Source: Pedobacter roseus | GTDB taxonomy: Bacteria; Bacteroidota; Bacteroidia; Sphingobacteriales; Sphingobacteriaceae | NCBI RefSeq assembly: GCF_014395225.1 | Contig: NZ_CP060723.1 | Coordinates: 2,976,001 to 3,040,000, forward strand | Length of the DNA stretch: 64,000 nt | Reading direction: 5' to 3' | Shown here: in pieces, positions 18,705 to 29,257 of the stretch | Layout of the letters: every line of letters starts with the position of its first letter | How positions within the stretch are numbered: the stretch's first letter is position 1 | Notes under the pieces: model-generated | Seen by the model: the letters and a program-made list of their open reading frames with translations, nothing else | Databases searched by the model: none | Told to the model about the DNA's origin: nothing | Position numbers and translations under genes: made by a program

Positions 18705-21700
18705 TTAAAAACCGGCATAAATACCAAAGGTGTAGGTACGTGATGATGGATATCTTCCATTATCAACTCCTGCCGACTGCGCGTTCTGGAACCTCGAACC
18801 TACTTCAGGGTCGTAACCTGTATGATCGGTTATGGTAAACAGATTGGTTACGTTGCCATAAACCCTTAGGTAGCTGAGCTTTACTTTTTGGACTATTTTA
18901 GACGGCACACTGTAACCCAGTACTAAATTTTTAAGACGCAGGTAAGATCCGTTTTCGATATACCTCGAAGAAACCCTGTTGTTACCGTTTAACGTCGAAG
19001 TTGAAATCCGTGGAACAGTGGTATTTGGATTGGTGACATATACATTATTAATATCGGTGGCACTTCCATTTGGATCCTTTAGGCCAATACGGGCATAATC
19101 GTTAACCGATTGCAACAATCCGAAACCACTTTGAAGATCTTCGTTTGTACGTTTTAACTGGTTAAAGATTTTGTTGCCATAATTTCCGTTGAAAAATACG
19201 GTCAGGTCGAATGCTTTATATTTGAAAGTATTGGTGAAGCCATACTGGAATTTCGGCAGCGGTGAACCCAGATAAGTTAAATCTTTACTGTCGATTACTT
19301 TATCTCCGTTTAAATCCCTGAATTTAATATCGCCAACCCAAACCCCGTTTACACCGATGGCACCTTGATTAGCGCTATTGGTTAAATCGGCGCCATCTTT
19401 AAATACGCCATCGGCGATGTAGCCATAAAACTCACCGATTGACCTGCCTACCGCAACCTGCTGAACGATATCGGTACCCAGGTATTGAGGCAAATTGGTG
19501 TTTTCGGTAATTAAACTGGTTACTTTGTTTAAATTTCTCGATAAAGTAATATTGGTGGTCCAGCTAAAATTTTTTGTTTTGATATTGGTAGAATTTACGC
19601 TGAATTCGATCCCTTTATTTACAATAGAGCCAATATTTTTGGTCGGTGCATTTAATTTTGCAACCGTAAACTGATCCTGTGGTGTAGTACCCGAATAAAG
19701 TGGTAACGACAAGCTGTTTAGCAGGTTATTGGTATTTTTATAATAAGCATCTACCGTAAACTGCAACCTGTCTTTAAAGAAACTGGCATCAATACCTACG
19801 TTTGATGATTTAGTGGTTTCCCATTTGGCATCCGGGTTAGGTACATTATCCAAGAGTACACCAAGTCCTAAAGCCGTTTGTGTGGTGCGATAAGAGGTCC
19901 CATAAACATAATCGGCAATGTTTTGGTTGTTTACCAGACCATAACCCACACGGAGCTTAAGATCGCTGATAAAATCAACCGATTTCAGGAAATTTTCCTG
20001 TTTTAAACGATAGGCCAATGCTACGGCATAAGTAAAATTCCACCGATTATCTGGGGAGAATTTCGATGAACCATCGTACCTCACGGTAGAGGTTAAGGTA
20101 TATTTATCATCATAAGTAAAGTTGAACCTGCCATAGTAAGAATCGATGGCTTGCTGGCTTTTACCGCTGGTTGAAGTTGCTTTTGCCGGATCGCCCAGGT
20201 TCAGTTCAGAATTTACAGACTGAAAGTAACCGGTTGCGGTAGCATCAACAAAACTGCTGGTATTTAAACGCGATTCGTGTCCTAAAGTACCGTTAAGTTT
20301 ATATTTCGAAGCAAAAGTGTGGTTATAGGTTAAATAAGTACGAAAGGTATTGTTGTTATAAGCTGTAGTACCCCTCCGGCCAAAACTATTGGTTTTAGGG
20401 AACTGACCGAATTGATAAGCTGGCTCAAACTGTTCAATCTGTCCGAAATTGTAGTTTACGGCAATCTCGTTCCTTAATACAAAATCTTTCAGGAAAGTAA
20501 TGTCTGCAAAAGCACTCCCGTAAACTTCGCTCCTTGTTCGGGTATTGGTGTTGATCTCCGTTAACGCAAATGGATTGGTTAAGGTAAAAAGCGGACTTGA
20601 TGGCCCACCATAAGAACCATCAGGGTTTACAACAGCAATATCAGGCGACTGTCTGATAGCCAGTTGCACTAAATTACCATCCTGGTTATTGATGTTTTCG
20701 TTAATGCGGTTTCCGGAGATGTTGGCAGAAAGTTTTAACCAGGTAGTTGCTTTGGTTTCCACATTTAGCCTTACATTATATCTTTTAAAATCAGATTTTA
20801 CTGCAATACCATCCTGCGAAAGGTAACCTGCATTCAAAATGTAGGTTGTTCTTCCGTCTCCACCGTTTACCGAAAGGTTATAATTTTCTACAGGTGCCGT
20901 ACCAAAAATGGCTTTTTGCCAGTTTGTGCCCGGCCCTAATACAGAGGGATCGGCAAATAGAGGATTTGGTACTGCCCCGTTCAATACATCCCTTACATTT
21001 CTAAATGCAGCATATTCAGGAAGTTCCATTACCGGTAAATATTTTGGCAATTGCTGTATGCCATAAGAAGCATCGATACTCACCTTCGGCGGACCTGATT
21101 TTCCTTTTTTGGTGGTTACAATTACTACACCGTTACTGGCCTGACTACCGTAAATAGCCGTTGCAGAAGCATCTTTTAAAATATCGATACTTTCTATATC
21201 TGAGGGTGAAATGGTGGCCAGCGGATTGGTTCCCGGGCTACCGCCTGTATAAATGGCACCGTTAACATCACCACCGTAAAATACACCATCAACTACATAT
21301 AAAGGTTCCTGATTACCACCTAAGGTAGAAACTCCCCTGATTTGTACCGAAATACCACCACCAGGCTGACCAGAATTGGTATTGATGACCACTCCGGCTA
21401 CACGCCCCTGCAAAGCCTGGTCGAAAGTAGTTGCTGCCGATTTAGCAATATCATCTGCCCGTATGGATGATACCGAACCGGTAAGGTCTTTACGTAAAGA
21501 CGTTCCGTAACCTACCACTACCACTTCATCAAGTTTATTGATGGTGGTAACCAGGCTCACGTTAATTACATCCTGATTGCCAATGGTAACTTCTTTTGCT
21601 TCTGCACCGATGTAACTAAATACGAGTACATCGCCCGTGGTCACTTTTACCACAAAATTACCTGCCCCATCGGTAATGGCCAATTGTGTTTTTTTTCCTT

Positions 21701-21869
21701 TTAGGGAGATGCTTACCCCTGGAATAGCATCTTTAATATTGTCGCTACTGGTTACTTTACCACGTACTGTTTTTTGAACCGCTTGCCCAAAAACAGCAGA
21801 ACTGAAATGGATAAGCGTGAAAAGAAACATCAGCAATACAATTCCTGTTTTGTTTAATGTACGCCTCAT
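18705..21869 (-). CDS. SusC/RagA TonB-dependent outer-membrane transporter (PUL1)
   Basis: A 1054-residue SusC-family receptor: signal peptide, a carboxypeptidase-regulatory-like domain (about 30-115), a TonB box region (LDEVVVVGYGT), a plug domain (about 120-230, with YVVDGVFYGG and SIDILKDASATAIYGSQ) and a 22-strand barrel ending in an aromatic residue (TFGIYAGF). It imports oligosaccharides with SusD using TonB energy. It follows the GH31 gene by 41 bp with no separate promoter visible, so both probably start at the tandem-repeat promoter near 24815-24879. Confidence 0.95.
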   Translation of the reverse strand: MRRTLNKTGIVLLMFLFTLIHFSSAVFGQAVQKTVRGKVTSSDNIKDAIPGVSISLKGKKTQLAITDGAGNFVVKVTTGDVLVFSYIGAEAKEVTIGNQDVINVSLVTTINKLDEVVVVGYGTSLRKDLTGSVSSIRADDIAKSAATTFDQALQGRVAGVVINTNSGQPGGGISVQIRGVSTLGGNQEPLYVVDGVFYGGDVNGAIYTGGSPGTNPLATISPSDIESIDILKDASATAIYGSQASNGVVIVTTKKGKSGPPKVSIDASYGIQQLPKYLPVMELPEYAAFRNVRDVLNGAVPNPLFADPSVLGPGTNWQKAIFGTAPVENYNLSVNGGDGRTTYILNAGYLSQDGIAVKSDFKRYNVRLNVETKATTWLKLSANISGNRINENINNQDGNLVQLAIRQSPDIAVVNPDGSYGGPSSPLFTLTNPFALTEINTNTRTRSEVYGSAFADITFLKDFVLRNEIAVNYNFGQIEQFEPAYQFGQFPKTNSFGRRGTTAYNNNTFRTYLTYNHTFASKYKLNGTLGHESRLNTSSFVDATATGYFQSVNSELNLGDPAKATSTSGKSQQAIDSYYGRFNFTYDDKYTLTSTVRYDGSSKFSPDNRWNFTYAVALAYRLKQENFLKSVDFISDLKLRVGYGLVNNQNIADYVYGTSYRTTQTALGLGVLLDNVPNPDAKWETTKSSNVGIDASFFKDRLQFTVDAYYKNTNNLLNSLSLPLYSGTTPQDQFTVAKLNAPTKNIGSIVNKGIEFSVNSTNIKTKNFSWTTNITLSRNLNKVTSLITENTNLPQYLGTDIVQQVAVGRSIGEFYGYIADGVFKDGADLTNSANQGAIGVNGVWVGDIKFRDLNGDKVIDSKDLTYLGSPLPKFQYGFTNTFKYKAFDLTVFFNGNYGNKIFNQLKRTNEDLQSGFGLLQSVNDYARIGLKDPNGSATDINNVYVTNPNTTVPRISTSTLNGNNRVSSRYIENGSYLRLKNLVLGYSVPSKIVQKVKLSYLRVYGNVTNLFTITDHTGYDPEVGSRFQNAQSAGVDNGRYPSSRTYTFGIYAGF

Positions 21870-21910
21870 CTTTTTAGTTTTGTAAATAATTGTCTCATAA
21901 ATCTGGTTAG

Positions 21911-24754
21911 TTAAAATTTGGTTATTGTTTGTTTGCCGGTGTAGTGTATGGTTTTATCCGGTGTTTGATTAAAATTTAAAGCTTTTGCCTTTTTAGGCGT
22001 AATGCGTATAATATTGAATGTTCTGTTTTCTAACATGCCTTTAAATGTCCCTTTACGATCGGCAATGGTTAAGGTTTTAGCACTTTCACTGTAGGTAAAC
22101 TCAATGGTAGAAAAAGCACCTTTTTCGTAGTTGTAGTTTAAACCTTCATCTTCATAAAGTGTAAATGTTCCATCTTTTCCTGTATACACATAAAGCGTAA
22201 TCGGATCGGCAGGTTTTTCGGCTGTATACTGAATTTCAGGTCCATAAGGAATAATAGCACCCTCTTTTACATAAACAGGCATCTGGCCGTAAGGCGCTTT
22301 AGCGTTGATGGTCTGTCCACCCTTAACATAAGCGCCCGTGTATAAATCATACCAGCCATTTAATTTTGGTAAATACACTTTTCTACTGGTGGCGCCATAT
22401 TTATACACCGGATTAATCAGCAGCGAAGGACCGAACATATACTGATCGGCAATGTTTTTAACCTGTTCGTCTGCTCCATAATCCATAATCAGGCCACGCA
22501 TAATGGTATAATCTTTTTGGTAGGTATTTCCTGCTAATGAATAGATGTAGGGCATTAAACGGTAGCGCAGTTTATTGTAAAATAAAATGCTTTTGTAAGC
22601 CGGATGATCGGCTGGTGCAATATTGTAAACCTCGCGAAACGGAAACTGGCCGTGCCCCCTAAACAAGGGAACAAATGCACCAAACTGGTACCAGCGGGTA
22701 TTGAGTTCTCTCCATTCGGCCAGATCTGCTGCATCTGGTTTTTCATACCTGCGTTCTACTGAAAAACCACCGATGTCCATGGTCCAGTAAGGAAGGCCGG
22801 ACAATGAAAAATTGATTCCTGCCGAAATCTGCGATTTCATATCTTCCCAACGGGAGGCAATATCGCCGCTCCAGGTGGCTGCTGCATACCTTTGCAGACC
22901 ACCATAAGCAGACCTTGTTAAAATAAATACCCTATCGTTCGCATTAGCTTTCCGTTGCCCTTCGTAAACGCCTTTCGAATTCTGAAGTGGAAAAGCATTG
23001 AAATATTTCGTAGCAGAACCTAAAAATGTTGGCGTCATCAGCTGTTTTCTTTCTTCGATAGGCAGGTTAGAATGGATATCCGGTTCGGTAGCATCCATCC
23101 ACCAGGCATCTATTCCTTTTTTGTAAAGGTTTTTGTTCATCAGGTCCCAAAACAAGCCACGGGCTTCCGGGTTAAAGGCATCGTAAAAAGTAGATGGATA
23201 GCCTAACCAATCTTTTCTTCCATCGGCAATATTGCGTTTATACAAAAAGCCATTTTTGTTCATCAGGTCGTAATTGGCATTGCCGGAATAAAATTTTGGC
23301 CAAACCGAAATCATCAAACGGGTATTGTAGGTTTCATGCAGGGTTTTAATCATCGCATCAGGATCGGGGAAACGGCTTTTATCAAATTCATGCGTTCCCC
23401 AGCTATCGGGTTTCCAATACTGCCAATCGAGCACAATATTATCAATCGGGATTTTACGGTCCCTAAATTCTTTCACCACGCCCAAAAGCTCTTCCTGGGT
23501 TTTATACCTTTCTCTGCTCTGCCAAAAGCCCATGGCCCACTTTGGCATCAGCACTGCTTTACCGGTAAGGGTTCTATAACCGCTAATCACTTCATCGGCA
23601 TTGGCTCCCGAAACAAAGTAATAGTTAATTTCATCTCCGGCCTCTGAAGAAAAAGCATACTGATTTTTTTCACCTTCTGGTATTGGGGTTAAACATTTTA
23701 TCGCCAGGTAAGATTCTGAACCATCAGGAATCCACTCTATTTTAATGTCGTACTTTTTATCTTTCTGCATTTCTGTTTCTACAACAGCAGTACCCGGATT
23801 CCATGCCTGTCTCCACTTATCTACCAACAGCTCTCCATTAATCCAGATTTTAATGTAACCGGCATATTTAACATGAAAGTGTTGCAAGCCTGTATATCCA
23901 GATGATATTTTGCCTTCCCAAAGTACTTTTCCGTTGGCCATTTTAAAGCTGTCGGGGAATTTTTTCATATCACTTAAAAAAGAATAATCGATATCCGATT
24001 CAGCTCTTGTAATGCTTGCCGCATTTTTTTTCTGATCGCTGTAGGTAGCGGTTAACCAACCCTGGTCGCCATCTTTAGAAAATAGTCGCAAACTTGATAG
24101 TGGTTGGTAATCCCGTACATCGCCCACTTTGGTGATGGAGTAATTATCCCAAAGGATACCGTAGTTTTTACTGCTCAGTAGAAAAGGAATCGCTACATCG
24201 GTATTGTTCTGAAGAAGCAGAACCTGCTTGCCTTTGTAGTTCATCATGTCGTCCTGATGTTGTCCTAAGCCATAAAGCGCCTCATCATTTGGCGAATTAA
24301 AAACCTGCGTAATCTGATAGCCTGCTTCTCCATCGTTAGAAACGGCTTTGAAAGATCTTGCATTTTGTATTTTCTCTTCGAGTATATTTTTTCCGTTTAA
24401 ATCCTGGTATTGAATCTGACCTGAGTGAATATCAACCTTTACCAATAGTGATTTTGTGGTCAGCCTGATTCCGTCTGCATTTTCAGTAACTGTCCACTCT
24501 GGTTTAGATTTTACCGGAAGAACCATCAAACTGGGTTCAAGCGAAAATTGATCACCTGGTGTAATTACGGCATGGATAATCTGATCGGTGATGACTTCTA
24601 TTTTAATCTGTTTACCAATGGCAATGTTATTAATACCTGGACGCACAATGATTCCATTATCGGTTTTTTGATAATGAATGGTTTGCGAAAAAGCGCACAC
24701 AGGAAAGGCAAATAAAAATACAACTGTACTTAGGAAGGAATAATATTTTCTCAT
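21911..24754 (-). CDS. GH31 alpha-xylosidase with PA14 domain
   Basis: A 947-residue secreted GH31 enzyme. After a signal peptide (to about 24, VCAFSQ) come the GH31 N-terminal beta domain, an inserted PA14-like domain (about 250-380), the catalytic barrel with nucleophile Asp554 in WWMDATEPD and acid/base Asp631 in TWSGDIASRW, and C-terminal beta domains. The PA14 insertion is known from BoGH31A, the alpha-xylosidase of the Bacteroides ovatus xyloglucan locus. It would remove alpha-xylose from non-reducing ends of xyloglucan oligosaccharides. It is the first gene after the HTCS regulator and the operator repeat, so it leads the operon. Alpha-glucosidase is the main alternative. Confidence 0.87.
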   Translation of the reverse strand: MRKYYSFLSTVVFLFAFPVCAFSQTIHYQKTDNGIIVRPGINNIAIGKQIKIEVITDQIIHAVITPGDQFSLEPSLMVLPVKSKPEWTVTENADGIRLTTKSLLVKVDIHSGQIQYQDLNGKNILEEKIQNARSFKAVSNDGEAGYQITQVFNSPNDEALYGLGQHQDDMMNYKGKQVLLLQNNTDVAIPFLLSSKNYGILWDNYSITKVGDVRDYQPLSSLRLFSKDGDQGWLTATYSDQKKNAASITRAESDIDYSFLSDMKKFPDSFKMANGKVLWEGKISSGYTGLQHFHVKYAGYIKIWINGELLVDKWRQAWNPGTAVVETEMQKDKKYDIKIEWIPDGSESYLAIKCLTPIPEGEKNQYAFSSEAGDEINYYFVSGANADEVISGYRTLTGKAVLMPKWAMGFWQSRERYKTQEELLGVVKEFRDRKIPIDNIVLDWQYWKPDSWGTHEFDKSRFPDPDAMIKTLHETYNTRLMISVWPKFYSGNANYDLMNKNGFLYKRNIADGRKDWLGYPSTFYDAFNPEARGLFWDLMNKNLYKKGIDAWWMDATEPDIHSNLPIEERKQLMTPTFLGSATKYFNAFPLQNSKGVYEGQRKANANDRVFILTRSAYGGLQRYAAATWSGDIASRWEDMKSQISAGINFSLSGLPYWTMDIGGFSVERRYEKPDAADLAEWRELNTRWYQFGAFVPLFRGHGQFPFREVYNIAPADHPAYKSILFYNKLRYRLMPYIYSLAGNTYQKDYTIMRGLIMDYGADEQVKNIADQYMFGPSLLINPVYKYGATSRKVYLPKLNGWYDLYTGAYVKGGQTINAKAPYGQMPVYVKEGAIIPYGPEIQYTAEKPADPITLYVYTGKDGTFTLYEDEGLNYNYEKGAFSTIEFTYSESAKTLTIADRKGTFKGMLENRTFNIIRITPKKAKALNFNQTPDKTIHYTGKQTITKF

Positions 24755-24814
24755 AAAGCTTATAAGGCAACCAGTGTTAAATGGTGCCGCAGAATATTTG
24801 GTTATTTAATAAGC

Positions 24815-24879
24815 TAAAGGTAAAGGGCTACCGAAATAAGCGTGGTATGCAAATGTTTAAGAATAGGTATGCAAATGTT
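24815..24879 (-). promoter_or_regulatory. Tandem-repeat operator and -7 box of the GH31-susCD operon
   Basis: On the plus strand GGTATGCAAATGTT occurs twice exactly, at 24844-24857 and 24866-24879, a period of 22 bp or about two helical turns. Reading toward GH31, a TACCTTTA box (24815-24822) follows after 21 bp, then TAACCAAATAT (24794-24804) near the likely transcript start. The site lies in the 175-bp gap between the HTCS and GH31 genes. Direct repeats suit the AraC-type output domain of the adjacent HTCS, which is its most likely ligand. Confidence 0.7.
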
Positions 24880-24929
24880 AACCCAACATAAAACACCCTA
24901 CAAAACAGCACTTTACAAGAATACAGAAA

Positions 24930-27900
24930 TTACTTTTTGATGGATTTTTGAGCAATGTATACCGATGGCAACATGTTAAACTCCTGCTTAAAATACTTGG
25001 TGAAGTATTTTGGGTTGTTGAAACCCACCTCGTAAGCAATTTCGGAAATGGTTAACTGCGATTTTTTTAAAAGCTGGGTCGCTTTTCTGAGGCGGTAAAA
25101 ACGGATATATTCTACCGGAGATTTTCCGGTTAACAGCAATACTTTTTTATAAAGGCTTACCCGGCTCATGTTCATTTCCTGGCTGAGCTGATCTACTGAA
25201 TAATCGGCATTGGAAACATTGGTTTCGATCAGTGCCGAAAGTTGCCTCATAAATTTTTCATCAACAGATTCAATTTCATCTGCTTTAGGACTAATATCAA
25301 CCTGCTTTTTATATTTGATTTTCGAAGACGCTAACTGCTTTAACTGGTTTTTGATTTTGAAGAGCAGGATTTCGAAGTTAAAAGGTTTCATTACATAATC
25401 GTTGGCACCGGTTTCGAGGCCAGAAAGCTGCACTTCTTCGCCTGTAAGCGCGGTGAGCAATATTACAGGGGTATCTGCCGTGCGCACATCACCTTTAATT
25501 TTTTTACATAAATCAATACCATTCATTTCGGGCATACTGATATCGCTCACCACCAGATCGGGATGAACCGACAAAACCTTTTGCCACCCTTCTTTCCCGT
25601 TCGCTGCTTCGTAAATCTGATAAAATTCGCTCAAATTATCTTTCAGGTAGAACCTGAAATCATCATTATCTTCTATCAGCAACAGCACTGGTTTTTTATC
25701 GAATCCGGAAAGGGTAACAGGATTATTTTCTTCGGTTATTTCCTTTAAAGGCGGTTTAACCGTAAAACTTAGCTTACTGTTTTCTACAATGGTTACGTCT
25801 GCCTCATCAAAAGGAATTTTAACGGTAAAGGTAGATCCCTCACCTACTTTGCTTTCGGCCCAAACCTCGCCACCATGCAAGCGTACAAACTCTTTGGTAA
25901 TGGACAAACCTATTCCACTGCCCTGGTTAACAAGTGAACCTGGGATGTCGCTCTGAAAAAAACGGTCGAATATCCGGTTTAGTTTATCTGCCTCAATACC
26001 GATCCCGTTATCACTAACGCTGATTAAAAGACAGGTTTGATTAGATTCGTTTAGGGCTGAACTTAATAAAACATTAACCGCCCCACTTTCGGGTGTAAAT
26101 TTAAATGCGTTAGAAAGCAGATTAAACAGTATACGCTCTATCTTATCATAATCAAAAGCGGTAATCAAACTGGTAAGCTCCGATTCGAAATGGAATTTAA
26201 TATTTTTCTTTTCGGCTATATCGGTAAAGGAATAAGTTAAGTCTTTGATAAAATCGACCACATCACCGAGTTTATAATCCAGTTTTAGCTGCTGCACTTC
26301 CATTCTCCTAAAATCCAGCAACTGGTTAACCATGTTCAACAAACGCCGTCCGTTTCTATGAATCATCTGCAGCTGCTGTTTTTTCCCTTCATCGTCCGTT
26401 TGTTTGATCAGTTTCTCCATTGGAGTAATGATCAGCGATAAAGGCGTACGAAACTCGTGACTTACGTTGGTAAAAAACCTGATTTTCATCAGATCGAGGT
26501 CGTGCATGCGTTTGGCTTCGTGGCGCTCCTGCTCCAATGCAAATTCGCGTTTCAATTTTTGGATACCACGGCGCCTGATCAGGAAAAGTACAGCCCCGGC
26601 AAATGCAAAATAAAGCAGATAGGCCAATGGCGTTTTCCAAAAGGGTGGTAATATTTTGATAGAAATTCTTTTTTCGTTCGGAACCCAATCGCCTGCCGAA
26701 TTGGTAGAAGAAACCCTAAACACATACGAGCCTGGATCGAGGTTGGTGTAGGTTGCCCTTCGTAAATTGCCTGAAGGTTCCTGCCAGGTTTTATCAAAAC
26801 CCTCCAGCATGTACCTGTACCTGATTTTATCGGGATTAAAGTAGTTTAATGCCGTAAATTCAATCGAAATAACATTGTTTTTATGGTTTAAAGATAGGTT
26901 TGGCGTACTGTTTAAGGTTTTATCCAAAATTACCTCACCATCTACTTCTTCACCTACAGCAATACTTTTATTGGCAATCTGCAAGTCAGAAAGGGCAATT
27001 TCCGGTTTCGTATGATCGGTTCTGATGTCTTCTGGCTTAAAAAGGTTAAAGCCGTTGGCTCCTCCAAATATCAGTTCGCCACTTTTGGTCATATATGCCG
27101 AATTTACATTGAACTCCCTCCCCTGTAAACCATCCTGCTGATCGTAATTTCTAAAAGTATAAGCAAAACCTTTAGCCGTTTTTTTTACTTTGATAAACGT
27201 CAAACCCCTGGTAGTACTTACCCAGAGGTTTTTGTTTTTATCTTCAAGAATATTTAAGGTGTTGTTATCAGAAAGTCCTTTATCAACCCTGAACACCTCA
27301 AACTGATTATTTACTGGATTATAGCGGTTCAGTCCATCTCTGGTGGTTACCCAGATGAAACCATAACTATCGGCTAAAATGTCGTACACATTGCCGTTAC
27401 TGAGTGAGTTTTTAAGGTGAGGATCTGCAATAAAATGTTTGAATTTACCGGTTTTTTTCTCCCAAAAATCTAAACCGGATGAGGTGCCGATATAAGCATT
27501 ACCATATTTATCTTTTAATAGCGCCGTAATAAAGTTAGAGCCCACACTATTTGCAGATGAATAAGCCTTATAATGCGAAAAAATACCTTTTGATCGATCG
27601 AGTACATCAACACCTCCGCCCAGGGTAGCGATCCAGAGTTTCCGGTCGTCGCCCTCAATAATATCCCAGATCCGGTCATCACCAATGCTATTGGCATTAC
27701 CAGTGCTGTGACGGTAATTTTTAAAATTCTGCCCGTCAAAACAGTCTAAGCCGCCAAAATAAGTCCCGATCCAGAGTTTTTTTTCATCATCAATAAATAA
27801 GCTGACCACAATATCGTTGCTGATGCTGTTGGGATTATTGGCCTGATGCCTGTAACTTTTAAAACTTTGTGTTTTTCTGTTATAATAAATAAGCCCTTGC

Positions 27901-29057
27901 CCGTTGGTGCCGATCCATATATTGCCATTTTCATCTTCCACGAAGCGGTTTACATCATCATAAGGCAAACTCCGGTTATCAGACGCCAAATGCCTGAATA
28001 GCGGGAATTTGATGATGTTTTTATGGTAATAACTGATTCCCTTTTTAAAAGTACCCACCCAGATAATGCCAACATTATCCTGATAAAGACTCACAATGCT
28101 ATTCTGACTTAAGGTTTTCGGATCGTCTTCCCTGTTCTGCACATAATTTACCTTAAGCGTTTCTTTATTTAAAATATTGATGCCACCATGATCGGTACTG
28201 ATCCATATTGCGCCATTTTCATCCTGAATTACCCCGGTTACCAGATTATTATTTAAGCCTCCTGCTTTTTGGCTGAGGTATTTCACTACATTAAGTTCTG
28301 GCTGATAATAAGTTAACCCTTCCTGATCATTAAAACTCCAGATAAAAACCACTCCTTTATTATCGATAAAAAAGCGCAGGGGCTTAAAATCAGCTTTATA
28401 TTTCAGTTTAATTCCATAATAGCGGGCTTTGATTTTTACGGTGCTGATCGCTAAATGTTCGAATGACTTGTCTGTATGTAAAACATACATATCGCCATCT
28501 GCACCGCTTTGGATATGGGTGACTGGCGCTGAGCCCAGTGCATTTGGATTACCGTCTGCACATTTTAAATGAAGTATTGTTTTTTTAAGGGAATTGTAAA
28601 TAAATACACCTTCTGCACCAGCATTGAACCAGAAATTGCCAAGTTTGTCTTTTTTAGTACCTGTTATTTTTGTAGTCGGTATGCCGAGACTTTTAAAATG
28701 AGCGTCAATATCATGAGAAAATTGCTGTTTTTCGAGATCAAAAATGTTTAAACCCGCCCGTGTATCAATCAAGAGTTTTCCGTCCGGAAGTTCGCTTATG
28801 CCATTGATAAAATCATCGCTTAGTGATTTCGGATCTCTGGCATTGTGCTTAAAAACTTTAAACTGATAACCATCGTAACGATTAAGGCCGGCCATGGTAC
28901 CAAACCACATATAACCTTGCGTATCTTTGTAAATGGCGTTTACCTGATTGTTAGAAAGTCCGTTGGAAAGATCAAGTCTCGAAAATTGCAGTTGCGTTTG
29001 CTGTGCATAAGCAAAATTACAGATCAGCAATAAGATCGGGATGATTTTAAAACGCAT
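24930..29057 (-). CDS. Hybrid two-component system regulator (HTCS) of PUL1
   Basis: A 1375-residue one-protein signalling system. The start at 29057 puts the signal peptide (RFKIIPILLLICNFAYAQ) at the N-terminus; an upstream ATG at 29117 would bury it. It has a periplasmic sensor of two-component propeller repeats (about 25-690), a Y_Y_Y domain (about 700-780), one membrane segment (about 811-828), HisKA with phospho-acceptor His867 (VSHEFRTPL), an HATPase domain, a receiver with Asp1172 (VVSDISMPEMNG), and an AraC helix-turn-helix domain (about 1280-1370). It senses an oligosaccharide in the periplasm and activates the adjacent operon. It has its own promoter, 175 bp before GH31. Confidence 0.95.
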   Translation of the reverse strand: MRFKIIPILLLICNFAYAQQTQLQFSRLDLSNGLSNNQVNAIYKDTQGYMWFGTMAGLNRYDGYQFKVFKHNARDPKSLSDDFINGISELPDGKLLIDTRAGLNIFDLEKQQFSHDIDAHFKSLGIPTTKITGTKKDKLGNFWFNAGAEGVFIYNSLKKTILHLKCADGNPNALGSAPVTHIQSGADGDMYVLHTDKSFEHLAISTVKIKARYYGIKLKYKADFKPLRFFIDNKGVVFIWSFNDQEGLTYYQPELNVVKYLSQKAGGLNNNLVTGVIQDENGAIWISTDHGGINILNKETLKVNYVQNREDDPKTLSQNSIVSLYQDNVGIIWVGTFKKGISYYHKNIIKFPLFRHLASDNRSLPYDDVNRFVEDENGNIWIGTNGQGLIYYNRKTQSFKSYRHQANNPNSISNDIVVSLFIDDEKKLWIGTYFGGLDCFDGQNFKNYRHSTGNANSIGDDRIWDIIEGDDRKLWIATLGGGVDVLDRSKGIFSHYKAYSSANSVGSNFITALLKDKYGNAYIGTSSGLDFWEKKTGKFKHFIADPHLKNSLSNGNVYDILADSYGFIWVTTRDGLNRYNPVNNQFEVFRVDKGLSDNNTLNILEDKNKNLWVSTTRGLTFIKVKKTAKGFAYTFRNYDQQDGLQGREFNVNSAYMTKSGELIFGGANGFNLFKPEDIRTDHTKPEIALSDLQIANKSIAVGEEVDGEVILDKTLNSTPNLSLNHKNNVISIEFTALNYFNPDKIRYRYMLEGFDKTWQEPSGNLRRATYTNLDPGSYVFRVSSTNSAGDWVPNEKRISIKILPPFWKTPLAYLLYFAFAGAVLFLIRRRGIQKLKREFALEQERHEAKRMHDLDLMKIRFFTNVSHEFRTPLSLIITPMEKLIKQTDDEGKKQQLQMIHRNGRRLLNMVNQLLDFRRMEVQQLKLDYKLGDVVDFIKDLTYSFTDIAEKKNIKFHFESELTSLITAFDYDKIERILFNLLSNAFKFTPESGAVNVLLSSALNESNQTCLLISVSDNGIGIEADKLNRIFDRFFQSDIPGSLVNQGSGIGLSITKEFVRLHGGEVWAESKVGEGSTFTVKIPFDEADVTIVENSKLSFTVKPPLKEITEENNPVTLSGFDKKPVLLLIEDNDDFRFYLKDNLSEFYQIYEAANGKEGWQKVLSVHPDLVVSDISMPEMNGIDLCKKIKGDVRTADTPVILLTALTGEEVQLSGLETGANDYVMKPFNFEILLFKIKNQLKQLASSKIKYKKQVDISPKADEIESVDEKFMRQLSALIETNVSNADYSVDQLSQEMNMSRVSLYKKVLLLTGKSPVEYIRFYRLRKATQLLKKSQLTISEIAYEVGFNNPKYFTKYFKQEFNMLPSVYIAQKSIKK

Positions 29058-29257
29058 TTTAATCGAAAAAATATTTGGTTTGGTTAATGGATCTGTAAGG
29101 TAACAATAAAACGACATAAACTCATAATTTTCGCTGATAAAGAATGGTGGTATTGTGGAACAGATTCTTAGCTGTGTTACCCATTAACAGATCCAAAAAA
29201 ACTTCAGCAATCACGATTCTTCGCAGCCTATCAATTCGCTAAAATCTCGCTGTGAAT

